From NCBI RefSeq assembly GCF_013167215.1, contig NZ_JABJWY010000038.1, forward strand, positions 336,765-400,764: 64,000 nucleotides of DNA. The letters run 5' to 3'. The position numbers were made by a program, and so were the translations under genes. The DNA is from Sphingobacterium prati (GTDB taxonomy: Bacteria; Bacteroidota; Bacteroidia; Sphingobacteriales; Sphingobacteriaceae). Below are positions 1 through 8,666 of this stretch, in pieces (the first letter of the stretch is position 1; every line of letters begins with the position of its first letter). A model generated the notes under the pieces. The model was not told the DNA's origin. It searched no databases and was given only the letters and a program-made list of their open reading frames with translations.

Positions 1-944
1 GCATTAAAGTTCTCGTATCCCTGTATTGATCCATTCAATTCCGTATATAGTTTTTTAAGATCATTTTCAATAGCAAACTGTCCTTTAGCATACAATTTGG
101 TCAAGATGTTGTATGCTTCCAGCTTTCTGCCGGTGCCCATTAAAGATTTGTAGTGCACCATGGCAAGACCATCTGCTTGCTCCGGCGCTGCTTTTAGTGC
201 ATTCTCTATATAGCCCAGCGCGTCAGCGTATTTTTTCTGTGCAACGAGGATGTTTACATAAGCTGACATGGAGCTTGCATACCCCATGGCCGCAAATCGG
301 GCTTTATTGTCTTTTTGACTCTCTGGAAGGGTTAAATAATAGTAGCTATCATCCATTGCGGTTTTTAGGAGTGGTGCGGCAGTGGTCGTATCGCCTTCGC
401 TCAATAGAATTTGACCGACAGGGATATATCCATTTCCACGCCAGAATCGTTCTTTCATTTCACCAAGATAATGCAATGCTTTGGGGGCATTGCCATCGTT
501 GGCAAAACTCTGTGCCAGATTAGCCAATACATAATCGTATGTCAGCGGTTCTTCGCTAAAGTTTTTAACTGGCCATTTTTTTATGAGCTCATTATATGCT
601 TTTTCTTTCTGTACGGGCGTACTTGCATTGTAAAAAACATCGGTGATAAAGGCATCACGGGTTAGTGATCCTTTTGGATATTTTTTCTTCGCCAATGCTT
701 CTGCTGAAGCCTGCAGATCTTCTTTACCTAAAGAACGCAAAACGTTGATCGTGGTGCGGTAGTCTTCTTCAGATTTATACATTTTTAATTCACTCATCAA
801 TACATTGGCGAGTGAATCCTTTTGTACCAACGTTCCTTTCTCTATAATAGGCAGGTATTGTTGGTATTTGTTTTTTGCAGGCTGTTGTGCAAAGGCCGCT
901 GTTAGCGAAACGACGAAAGCAGCCGTTAAGATGTTTGTTTTCAT
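1..944 (-). CDS. Secreted TPR-like protein, 3' end outside window
   Basis: An open frame runs from an ATG at 944 to the window edge without a stop, about 314 codons. It begins with a clear Sec signal peptide (MKTNILTAAFVVSLTAAFAQ). The mature part is helical and contains TPR-like stretches such as AYNELIKKWP, APKALHYLGEMKE and YADALGYIENALKAAPEQ. It follows the SusD gene by 26 bases on the same strand, so it is probably the last or a late gene of the sigma/FecR/SusCD operon. In related bacteria proteins of this layout often continue into a TlpA/thioredoxin domain; that part would lie beyond the window and cannot be confirmed here. Confidence 0.75.
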   Translation of the reverse strand, partial: MKTNILTAAFVVSLTAAFAQQPAKNKYQQYLPIIEKGTLVQKDSLANVLMSELKMYKSEEDYRTTINVLRSLGKEDLQASAEALAKKKYPKGSLTRDAFITDVFYNASTPVQKEKAYNELIKKWPVKNFSEEPLTYDYVLANLAQSFANDGNAPKALHYLGEMKERFWRGNGYIPVGQILLSEGDTTTAAPLLKTAMDDSYYYLTLPESQKDNKARFAAMGYASSMSAYVNILVAQKKYADALGYIENALKAAPEQADGLAMVHYKSLMGTGRKLEAYNILTKLYAKGQFAIENDLKKLYTELNGSIQGYENFN

Positions 945-970
945 TTTTTATCTTTATAATTTCTAATTCA

Positions 971-2356
971 TTAATCATCGTATCCCGGGTTCTGTGTCAA
1001 GTTTCTGTTGATCAAAATCTGGGACTGTGGAATTGGGAATAACACATCTGTTGTTTGCCAGTTTGATTTGATCGGCGAAAGTACAGCAGTAGCGCGGTCG
1101 GTTCGCTTAAGATCAAGCCAGCGGTGGCCAAATTCACCAAAAAATTCATGGAGACGTTCGGTCTCTATTGCAGACAATAATTGTGTTTGGTTTAAGCTTG
1201 TACTAAGCCCAGCAAGTCCAGCACGCGCACGCACGGCATCCACATCAGCGCGGGCTTCGGCAAGCTTCCCAAGTTTTGCTCTTGCTTCAGCACGAATAAG
1301 ATACTGCTCGGCTAGGCGAAGCATAATGTGATACTCGGATCCTGCGCCTGAGGATACTTTATATTTGGTTATGGCATAATAGATTTTGTTTGAGACCGTT
1401 TTTGAACTTGTCCAATTTGTTTTTCTTAAGTCAATTGTGGGCGAGGTCTCAAAGCTGTTGTATACTGCATCAGGAAGGGTGTATCCAGGTGCAACTGTGG
1501 CTGTCGTTATATAATTGGCACCAAATGTTGTCACTCCACTCTGACTCGCAAGTTGTAGAATAACCTCATTACTTGAGTTGACAAAGTTTTTATCTGGTGT
1601 AGGCATACCATAATCAGCGGATTGCAATACTTTGGTCGCATGAGATTCCGCATTTTGATAATCTTTTTGATACAGGTAGACTCTTGCTAACAGTGCGCTG
1701 GCGGCGGCTTTGTTGGCACGGCCTCTTGGATTTGCGGTTGCGTCATAGGCGGTAGCCATTTTGCTCTCCGCATCTTTGAGGTCAGCAATAATTTGATCAT
1801 ACACGTGTTCTACAGGAGTCCGTGAAAGCGTTGCATCTTCAAAAGCGTGTAGGTCGTCGCGTAATTGCAAGGGCACATCGCCGTAAAGATTAGCGAGATA
1901 GAAATAAGCATAGGCCCTGAAAAATTTAGCTTCGCCCAAGAGCTGATCTTTTACAGTTGGGGTAAGAGTGGTTGATGCTTCGAGACCTGAAATAGCATTA
2001 TTTGCATTTTTGATAAGCTGGTAACAATTTGACCAGAAATTCGCGACATTGCCATTCGTGTTCAATAGGTTATTGCTGGCAAATTCGGAGGTATTTGCAT
2101 CAGCCGCATTGTATTGAAGGTCATCAGCAGCGATCCCCGGATAGAAGGTGGAAATTCCAGCTAGATTGATACTTAATGTTGTGGCATATAATCCACGGAT
2201 GACGCTATTCGCAGAAGCATCTGTAACGAATGCTTCACTAGCGAGAACTTGTGTCGGAGGAGCACCCAACTCCACAAATTTTTCGCAGGAACTGACTAGA
2301 AGAGTTCCACTGGTAATGGCTAGTATTAGTATATTTTTATTGATATTTAGTTTCAT
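971..2356 (-). CDS. SusD/RagB-family outer-membrane nutrient-binding lipoprotein
   Basis: 461 residues. The N-terminus is a lipoprotein signal ending in VSSC, with Cys24 as the expected lipidated residue, so the protein should sit on the outer membrane. SusD features are visible: a TPR-rich N-terminal half (GEAKFFRAYAYFYLANLYGDVPL), the late segment EFFGEFGHRWLDLKRT and a C-terminus ending NPGYDD. SusD proteins cap the SusC channel and hold oligosaccharides or peptides for import. It starts 11 bases after the SusC stop and belongs to the same operon. The substrate cannot be read from the sequence, since no glycoside hydrolase or peptidase is visible beside it. Confidence 0.93.
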   Translation of the reverse strand: MKLNINKNILILAITSGTLLVSSCEKFVELGAPPTQVLASEAFVTDASANSVIRGLYATTLSINLAGISTFYPGIAADDLQYNAADANTSEFASNNLLNTNGNVANFWSNCYQLIKNANNAISGLEASTTLTPTVKDQLLGEAKFFRAYAYFYLANLYGDVPLQLRDDLHAFEDATLSRTPVEHVYDQIIADLKDAESKMATAYDATANPRGRANKAAASALLARVYLYQKDYQNAESHATKVLQSADYGMPTPDKNFVNSSNEVILQLASQSGVTTFGANYITTATVAPGYTLPDAVYNSFETSPTIDLRKTNWTSSKTVSNKIYYAITKYKVSSGAGSEYHIMLRLAEQYLIRAEARAKLGKLAEARADVDAVRARAGLAGLSTSLNQTQLLSAIETERLHEFFGEFGHRWLDLKRTDRATAVLSPIKSNWQTTDVLFPIPQSQILINRNLTQNPGYDD

Positions 2357-2367
2357 GATCTCGAGTT

Positions 2368-5300
2368 TTAAAATTGACAGTTAAATCCAAATACAATCGT
2401 GCGTAATGGTGGCAATACTTGGGCGATCGTTCCGGTACCTAAACCAGATGGGCCACCTTGGACGGTCGTTTCGGTATCCAGAACATATTTGTTCCTGGCC
2501 CATGTAAAGAGATTTTGTCCTTGCATAAAAACATTGCAATTAGACATTTTTAATCTCGAAGTCCAGCTCTTTGGTAAGTTGTACGATAGATTGACAGACC
2601 TTAATTTAATATAAGAAGCATCACCATAGACTGCGTCTGAGTTGGTATACTGATTATAAGAATCGTTTAAAGCAGCTCCATCCGCTGAAGAGGCAGGTAT
2701 TGTTGGGATAATAGCACCCGGGATAGTTGCATTGGTATTACCTGGTGTCCATCTGTCTAACCAGTAATCGTTCTGGTTGACCAGAGCGCCAGGTCTTGTA
2801 TTGAGGATTTTGGTTACACCAAAGCGGTGGTTAAATTGAAAGAATACGCCAATTTCAAAGCCTTTATAGGAGAAGGTATTGTTAAATCCACCATAGAAAG
2901 GCGTACCTAAGTCAGCAACATAGCGATCATCGACTGTCATAGCTCCATCACCATCGCGATCTTCATATAAAGCTCTTCCTGTTGCCGCGTCCACACCTTG
3001 ATAGTGATACAAACGAATCATGTTGATCGGTTCTCCAACAAGAAAGTTATTTGCATAAAATGTGTTTTCAATTCCAGGAAATTCGATGAGCTTGTTTTTA
3101 TAAAATGTAAAGTTTGTTGATGTTTTCCATCTAAAATTTTCATTCGTCACATTGGTGGTGTTCAACTCCAATTCCAAACCTGTATTTTGGATTAATGCCG
3201 GCAAATTTTCTTTGTAACTATTGTAGCCTGTTTGGGTACTCAAAACTAAATCAGTGATTTGATCAGAAGAACGATTTCTGAAAAAGTTCCCAGTAAATAA
3301 GATTCGATCCCTTAAAAAACCCAGATCGAGTGCAAACTCCATTTTTTTTGTCGTTTCCCATTTGATATATTCGTTCGGAAGCGTTCCGATATTCATGGAA
3401 GGATTGTTTAGATAAGCTGCTATCGAAGAATAGAGTGGAAGGTAAAGGTAATTTGAGATTTGATCATTCCCTGTAGTTCCATAACTCGCTCTTAATTTAC
3501 CAAAACTTAAAAAGGACAGATTGTCCTGCACAAAATCTTCCCTTCCAAATACCCATCCTAATCCTACGGCGCCAAAATTTCCGAATCGGTTTTTGGGACC
3601 AAAACGGGAAGAGCCATCTCTTCTGAACGTTCCATTAAACAAATATTTCTCTTTCCAGTCGTAATTTACTTTTCCGAATAATGCATTGTATTTATAGTAT
3701 ACGAGGTTATTGCTGGCAGTGAATGAGCCTGCGGCACTGAGTGAACCCAAAAGTGCATCGTTTGAATAATTGGAACCATTGGTTGTCTGCGAGCGTGATG
3801 AATTCTGCTGAAAACTTGTTCCGATCAATGCTGTCAATTTACCCTCGCCGATATTTTTTACATAATCCAGTGTAGGTTCAATAATCCAGTTTTCGGCCTT
3901 TGTGTTGGAGAAACTGGAAGAACCAAGTGGGTTGGAAACAGTATTGTTTAAAGACGTAATTGGCCGTTGATTATTCTGGTTCAATTGGGTAATCGTGTAA
4001 CCAAAATTTGCTTTTGCTGTCAGTCCTGGTACAATTTTGTAACTTAAGTTAACATTGGAGATCAGATTATTGGTATTGCCAAAGTATTTTCGTTCAAGCA
4101 TGGCGATGGGATTGTCTATAAACGCCGAGGATGGTAGCCAATAGTATTTTCCATTGTCGCCATAAATTGGATAATTTGGCGCCAAATTGTAGAGTGATGT
4201 CACATCCGATGAAGGCATATCCGAATTATCGTTGGCATAGCTAACCGAAAGGGCGGCATTGAATTTTTTGTCGGAAGAGGTGTGATCGAGATTTAAGCGG
4301 GAAGTAAACCGGCTATTTTTGCTGTCCCCATAAAATACAGTGCTCTCGCGTCTATATCCCGAATTGAAGAAAAAGCGGGTGGACTCGTTTCCACCAGACA
4401 TATTCGCCTGCACTTCGGTTATGTGGCCTTTGTTTCCAATCAGCATTTTCTGCCAGTCTGTTGATTTGTTCTGATCCCATAGCATAAGATCCGGGGCATT
4501 ATCGGCAGTAGGCGTAACCCCTGCATTTGCAAAAGCCTCTTTTCTTAAGGTCAGATATTCATCCAGATTTAACATGGGGATAAAGCGGTTGACCTCGGTA
4601 AATCCGGTATTGAAGTTGACACCGATACGGGTACGGCCAGCTTGACCTTTCTTGGTTGTGATTAATACAACACCATTCGCACCACGGCTACCGTAGATCG
4701 CTGTGGCATCGGCATCCTTCAAAACATCGATACGTTCGATATCTGCGGGATTGATCATGCTGAACGGGCTTAAGCCACCAGAAGAAGCTAAGATACCAAA
4801 TGAATTGAGGTTATCGGTAGCTGGTTGTCCACCATTAAAATTCGTGAACGGAACCCCGTCAACAACATATAGCGGGATTGATCCTGAGGTTGTTCCACTT
4901 AATGATGCCTGGTTTCTGATCTGAATCTGAACAGCGCTTCCGGGTACGCCGTTGTTTTGAGCGATTAATACGCCGGACATTCTCCCTGATAGGGCCGCAA
5001 GGGGATTACTTACAGGTTGGGAAGTAATGTCCTTTGCAGTGATCGAAGCAACCGAACCTGTATTCAGCCTTCGGGTTGTTGTACCATAGCCGATGACGAC
5101 CACTTCTTCCAAACTGCCTTCTTCGGGCTTAAGTTTGATCGGGCTAGGATTAGCTATAAGTTGTCTCGCTGGTATATCAATCTTTTGATACCCTATAAAA
5201 GAAAAAGTTATAATGACATCGTCATTTGGAATACGGAGCCCCCATTGCCCATTGACATCAGTTGCGGTACTGGTTTGCATATTGCGGTATTCTGCTTTTT

Positions 5301-5718
5301 GCCAGTCTTTTATAATGACGGAGACGCCAGCTAGGGGCGTTCCATTTTCGTTGACTACTTGACCCGCGATGTGTTGCTGATTTTGTTGTTTTTCTTTTAC
5401 AGCGATGATATTGTTGTCCAATATTTCCCATGTTAAGTTGCTCCCTGCCAGAGATTGGGAAAGAATATCTTTGACACTGATTTTCTTTCCTACAATATTG
5501 ACCGTCACATTAGGCAGAGTCGCTTTGCTAAAGAACATTTTGTATTTGCTCTTGTCATTAATTGTTTGAAAGACATCTTCAAGCTTTCCGCCTTGGATGG
5601 AGACATCAATTTTTTCAGTTTGAGAGTAGGCGAAGCTCTGTACATGCATGGTGCTTAGACAAACAAGCAGTAAAGCCAATCTCGATTCTTTTCTAAATTT
5701 GGGTTTTGTTTTGTTCAT
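2368..5718 (-). CDS. SusC/RagA-type TonB-dependent receptor with STN signalling domain
   Basis: 1116 residues. Order of parts: signal peptide (about 1-32), STN domain (about 36-115), carboxypeptidase-regulatory-like beta domain (about 116-200), plug with EEVVVIGYG, YVVDGVPF and DVLKDADATAIYGSRGANG, then a 22-strand type barrel to a terminal aromatic residue. SusC proteins form the TonB-driven outer-membrane channel for SusD-bound ligands. The STN domain is the part that touches a periplasmic FecR anti-sigma factor, and a FecR gene lies 23 bases upstream, so ligand-dependent surface signalling is expected. The ATG at 5718 gives a good signal peptide. The ligand is unknown. Confidence 0.95.
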   Translation of the reverse strand: MNKTKPKFRKESRLALLLVCLSTMHVQSFAYSQTEKIDVSIQGGKLEDVFQTINDKSKYKMFFSKATLPNVTVNIVGKKISVKDILSQSLAGSNLTWEILDNNIIAVKEKQQNQQHIAGQVVNENGTPLAGVSVIIKDWQKAEYRNMQTSTATDVNGQWGLRIPNDDVIITFSFIGYQKIDIPARQLIANPSPIKLKPEEGSLEEVVVIGYGTTTRRLNTGSVASITAKDITSQPVSNPLAALSGRMSGVLIAQNNGVPGSAVQIQIRNQASLSGTTSGSIPLYVVDGVPFTNFNGGQPATDNLNSFGILASSGGLSPFSMINPADIERIDVLKDADATAIYGSRGANGVVLITTKKGQAGRTRIGVNFNTGFTEVNRFIPMLNLDEYLTLRKEAFANAGVTPTADNAPDLMLWDQNKSTDWQKMLIGNKGHITEVQANMSGGNESTRFFFNSGYRRESTVFYGDSKNSRFTSRLNLDHTSSDKKFNAALSVSYANDNSDMPSSDVTSLYNLAPNYPIYGDNGKYYWLPSSAFIDNPIAMLERKYFGNTNNLISNVNLSYKIVPGLTAKANFGYTITQLNQNNQRPITSLNNTVSNPLGSSSFSNTKAENWIIEPTLDYVKNIGEGKLTALIGTSFQQNSSRSQTTNGSNYSNDALLGSLSAAGSFTASNNLVYYKYNALFGKVNYDWKEKYLFNGTFRRDGSSRFGPKNRFGNFGAVGLGWVFGREDFVQDNLSFLSFGKLRASYGTTGNDQISNYLYLPLYSSIAAYLNNPSMNIGTLPNEYIKWETTKKMEFALDLGFLRDRILFTGNFFRNRSSDQITDLVLSTQTGYNSYKENLPALIQNTGLELELNTTNVTNENFRWKTSTNFTFYKNKLIEFPGIENTFYANNFLVGEPINMIRLYHYQGVDAATGRALYEDRDGDGAMTVDDRYVADLGTPFYGGFNNTFSYKGFEIGVFFQFNHRFGVTKILNTRPGALVNQNDYWLDRWTPGNTNATIPGAIIPTIPASSADGAALNDSYNQYTNSDAVYGDASYIKLRSVNLSYNLPKSWTSRLKMSNCNVFMQGQNLFTWARNKYVLDTETTVQGGPSGLGTGTIAQVLPPLRTIVFGFNCQF

Positions 5719-5741
5719 GGAGTTATGTAGGTTGATTGTTT

Positions 5742-6758
5742 TTAAAATAGCTGTAGTTGATTTTTCCCCGTTGTTTTTATTTGAAAGTAATTGACAGTTT
5801 GTAATGCTTTTAGGATATTTTCCAGTTGTTCGTTCTCGAATGTCGCTGAGTAGCGTTGGCTAGCGATTGATTTATTTGTAATTTTGATCTCTACTCCATA
5901 CATGCGCTCTAATTTCAGGACGATATCAAGCAATCTTTCGTCTTGAATTGTAATCCGATTTAATAACCATTCGGTTTCTAAAGCAGAACCATCTTTTTCA
6001 GCTATAGAGAATGGTTGGATGGCTATAGCTGTAGGAGTTGCTACAGTTTTAAAATCTGTAGCGGCCGATTCCTTTACAGGTCTATCTAACTTTGTGATCA
6101 CAAATTTTTCTTTGGGCTTTAATATAAATTTCTGATCGTTGGCCCCTGTTTTCCAAATCGATACTTTACCACGCACCAAAGCTGTTTCGGCATTGTTTTC
6201 TTCAGCATAATCACGTACATTGAATGCAGTACCTAATACACTGATTTCCATTCTCGGTGTGTGAATAAGGAAAGGTTTGGAAGGATTTTTTGCAACATCA
6301 AAAAATGCTTCTCCTATTAAGGTAACTTCACGTGTGTTCGAGTCCTTGAATGAAGTGGGATAGATTATTTTGCTCGAAGCATTTAGTGTAATCTTAGTAC
6401 CATCCTCAAGCACAATTTGACGTTGTTGTCCATTTGTTAACCTGATTTCTTGATTGTTGGGTGCTTTTATTGTGTATAAATATAAACTCGCAAAAGCGAT
6501 GCACAAGAGGGCGGCAGCTGCGGCAATTTGAGCGAAACTGAATGTACGTTTCTTTTTAGCCGCTAGTTTATCCATAATGCCAGTATGGATACGAGTTTTT
6601 AGGGCTTCTTGTACTTCATCAGGAAGTGTTGTGAGTAAATTTGGCCGGGATGAGAATGAATCGAAAAAACGTTCTACAAGCGCTACTTCTTCCGAACTGG
6701 CTTTGCCGTTTAAGTATTTGTCAATTAGCTTTTCAAGCTCTTGGTTAGGGTGTTGCAT
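5742..6758 (-). CDS. FecR-family anti-sigma factor
   Basis: 338 residues. A cytoplasmic N-terminal part of about 70 residues should bind the sigma factor. One membrane segment follows (about 72-93, rich in A, L and I), then the periplasmic FecR domain with NGQQRQIVLEDGTKITLNAS and GEAFFDVAKNPSKPFLI, and a C-terminal DUF4974-like segment (EWLLNRITIQDERLLDIVLK) resembling an STN fold. It relays receptor occupancy to the ECF sigma factor encoded just upstream (gap 82 bases) and is followed by the STN-bearing SusC. The three-gene order sigma, FecR, SusC is the classical trans-envelope signalling arrangement of Bacteroidota. Confidence 0.94.
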   Translation of the reverse strand: MQHPNQELEKLIDKYLNGKASSEEVALVERFFDSFSSRPNLLTTLPDEVQEALKTRIHTGIMDKLAAKKKRTFSFAQIAAAAALLCIAFASLYLYTIKAPNNQEIRLTNGQQRQIVLEDGTKITLNASSKIIYPTSFKDSNTREVTLIGEAFFDVAKNPSKPFLIHTPRMEISVLGTAFNVRDYAEENNAETALVRGKVSIWKTGANDQKFILKPKEKFVITKLDRPVKESAATDFKTVATPTAIAIQPFSIAEKDGSALETEWLLNRITIQDERLLDIVLKLERMYGVEIKITNKSIASQRYSATFENEQLENILKALQTVNYFQIKTTGKNQLQLF

Positions 6759-6840
6759 ATGATTAGTACAAGTTCACTTAAATAGTGCCCCTGAGTGAGG
6801 GAAATGTACTAGTCTAAATAAATATTTATTTGTAAGTGTC

Positions 6841-7431
6841 TTATTTACAGGTGTAAAAAATCATAAGTAATGTCAAAAAGTGCTGGAGAACAAGTTTCTT
6901 TAGTTTTTGAATCGATACACCGAGATGATTTTGAACTGTGTTTTGGGAAGTTTTCGTCAGGTCGCTGATTTCTTTTGTAGTGAGTCCATCCAGATATCTC
7001 ATTTTAAAAATTTCTTGCCTTTTTTGCGGAAGATTAGATACCCATTGTTCGATGAGCGATTTTAGATCCTTTTCCCCATAGGTATTGCCATCCACAACTT
7101 CCTGACTTTGGTAGAGTTGCTTATTTTCCGCTATCAATACATTTCTGCGTTTGCTTTTTTTATACGTTTCGAAGACTTTGTATTTCATGCAGGTAAAAAG
7201 ATAGGCCTCCACATTCAGGATTTCCCTTTTGGAACAGTGTTCCCAAAGGTCGATAAATACATCTTGAACAATCTCCTCACAGGAAGCTAGGTCTTCAAGC
7301 CTTTTGTAGGATTCATCTAGCAGTAAAGACCAATACCTATTATATAAAATATTGAAAGCCTCTAAATCGCCTTCTCGAAGCCTTGCTAATAGGCTTATGT
7401 TATTATGAGACGCATATTTATCGTTTTTCAT
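6841..7431 (-). CDS. RNA polymerase ECF-type sigma-70 factor
   Basis: 196 residues, slightly longer than usual for Bacteroidota ECF factors because of a hydrophobic tail after region 4. Region 2 is visible at about 22-95 (FNILYNRYW, CEEIVQDVFIDLWEH, VEAYLFTCMKYKVFETY) and region 4 at about 125-180 (LPQKRQEIFKMRYLDGLTTKEIS followed by the helix-turn-helix TSQNTVQNHLGVSIQKLK). It should direct transcription of the downstream SusCD operon when released by FecR. ATG at 7431. The neighbouring genes make the FecR-type partnership almost certain; the target promoter sequence was not identified. Confidence 0.94.
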   Translation of the reverse strand: MKNDKYASHNNISLLARLREGDLEAFNILYNRYWSLLLDESYKRLEDLASCEEIVQDVFIDLWEHCSKREILNVEAYLFTCMKYKVFETYKKSKRRNVLIAENKQLYQSQEVVDGNTYGEKDLKSLIEQWVSNLPQKRQEIFKMRYLDGLTTKEISDLTKTSQNTVQNHLGVSIQKLKKLVLQHFLTLLMIFYTCK

Positions 7432-7938
7432 GATGTGGTAGTGTGAAGCTGAGTTCCTTAGATTGGTAGTTTAAAGGAATGTAACTTTTTCCAATTATAC
7501 AGATTTTATTAAATAAGGTCAAGGCCTGTTTATAATTTTTACTTAATATGATTGATATGCATTTTTTATCAATGTCAAGTGGGGATAGACGCATAGTAAT
7601 AAATGCCAGCGAGGCCATCACCATAAGTAAACATTTGATATGTTTATTTGGGATTATTCATAATAAATTGGTTTTTAGTCTGTAATTACTCAAAATTAGG
7701 GTTAATTACATTAAATTGGAATTCACTTTTAATTTTTTGAATAAATTGTCGAATAATCATTTATTTCTGTCTGCATACAGCGTTTTATTCGGTTTTTTCG
7801 ATAAATCGCAATAAAATTTCCGCTTTTTTAATATTTAAACACAATCAATGGCTTTTTTTATAAAAAATACTTGTTATTCTGAAAACAATGCTTACATTTG
7901 AATGTTATTTATAACGAGTCTAAATAAATATATTCAGT
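7432..7938. other. AT-rich divergent intergenic region
   Basis: About 500 bases between the sigma factor (minus) and the small gene at 7939 (plus). I see no convincing gene: a 68-codon minus-strand frame overlapping the sigma start has no family resemblance or usable signal. The right end holds the promoter of the 7939 gene (7871-7900). No clear TAnnTTTG element was found for the sigma factor. Confidence 0.6.
7871..7900 (+). promoter_or_regulatory. Bacteroidota-type promoter, TTG-N19-TACATTTG
   Basis: The -33 TTG lies at 7871-7873 and an exact TAnnTTTG -7 element (TACATTTG) at 7893-7900, separated by 19 bases, the canonical spacing for the primary sigma factor of Bacteroidota. It predicts a start near 7906 and a leader of about 33 bases for the gene at 7939. 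Confidence 0.8.
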
Positions 7939-8259
7939 ATGTGTGATACTAAGATTCTAAGTCAACGCGGAGATACCCACATTAGTGTCTGTCATAAGTG
8001 CAGAACATATTATATCTGGCAGCAAAGTTTTGTACTGACATTTACGCAGAATAAGTTTATCGATTTCCTGAATATTATCAAGAGCAATGGGGATGAACTT
8101 TTTTTCAGTTCATTTCCGGATGGTGAATTTCGCTTGATCATGAAGACACCTTATCCGGATATTGTTTTCTCTTTTGATGAGGAGCAATGGCAAAACTTTA
8201 GGGATGCGTTACAGGAATCCTATTATATGAATGAATTTTATGGCATGTTAAACAATTAA
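7939..8259 (+). CDS. Small conserved protein, DUF6686-like
   Basis: 106 residues, starting MCDTKILSQRGDTHISVCHKC. Two cysteines form a CHKC pair near residue 18-21, followed by aromatic/hydrophobic beta-strand-like segments and an acidic helical C-terminus (FDEEQWQNFRDALQ). The general pattern, a short protein with an early Cys pair in a CxxC-like context followed by a TFTQNKFIDFL-type helix, resembles the Bacteroidota DUF6686 family, from memory only. It has its own canonical promoter and a strong terminator, so it is monocistronic. Function unknown. Confidence 0.75.
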   Translation: MCDTKILSQRGDTHISVCHKCRTYYIWQQSFVLTFTQNKFIDFLNIIKSNGDELFFSSFPDGEFRLIMKTPYPDIVFSFDEEQWQNFRDALQESYYMNEFYGMLNN

Positions 8260-8330
8260 GATAAAAAGTCCTGTTGCTTCGCTTGTGTTTCATCTCTCTT
8301 TCCTTATGCGTTGCTAACAGGCACAAACAA

Positions 8331-8385
8331 AACCCTCAGTGATAACTGTATGATATACAGATAGCTACTGAGGGTTATTTTTTTA
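8331..8385 (+). terminator. Rho-independent terminator after the 7939 gene
   Basis: Outer stem AACCCTCAGT (8331-8340) pairs with ACTGAGGGTT (8367-8376), with an inner stem CTGTAT/ATACAG (8346-8351 with 8355-8360), followed by a run of T. It ends the transcript of the small gene before dnaG. Confidence 0.85.
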
Positions 8386-8493
8386 TCTTAGCAAAAGGTT
8401 ATTCACCATTTGGTAGTATTTAAAATGCAGGTCTTCAAGTTGTTCCCTATCCAATAACTTCTGTCTCTCAAAGACAAAAGTGGGTTTCTTCAT
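8383..8493 (-). CDS. Possible 36-residue peptide or gene remnant
   Basis: On the minus strand an ATG at 8491-8493 opens a 36-codon frame, MKKPTFVFERQKLLDREQ and onward, ending LLLR then TAA. Its composition (charged and aromatic, helix-like) is more protein-like than the surrounding AT-rich DNA, and the frame is closed by a stop a few codons upstream. I do not recognise it. It could be a small gene convergent with the 7939 gene, or the tail of a decayed gene. Its stop lies in the T-tract of the terminator for the 7939 gene. Confidence 0.3.
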   Translation of the reverse strand: MKKPTFVFERQKLLDREQLEDLHFKYYQMVNNLLLR

Positions 8494-8666
8494 CTCATCT
8501 TTGATCTTTTTCTAATTAAATCTGGCAAGATCAACGCTTTACAACGCCGAAGCCCCCCTTTGAAAAGGTTTTAAAGTATAACGGAATAGCTTCGCATAAA
8601 TAATTGCTTTGCGAGGAAATCTATCAGATTTATGCTAATTTTACATTTAAAAATAGGAGCACGATT

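Noticed and set aside
7418..7624. 68-codon minus-strand frame overlapping the sigma-factor start
   Set aside because: No recognisable features or initiation signal, and it overlaps the well-supported sigma gene.
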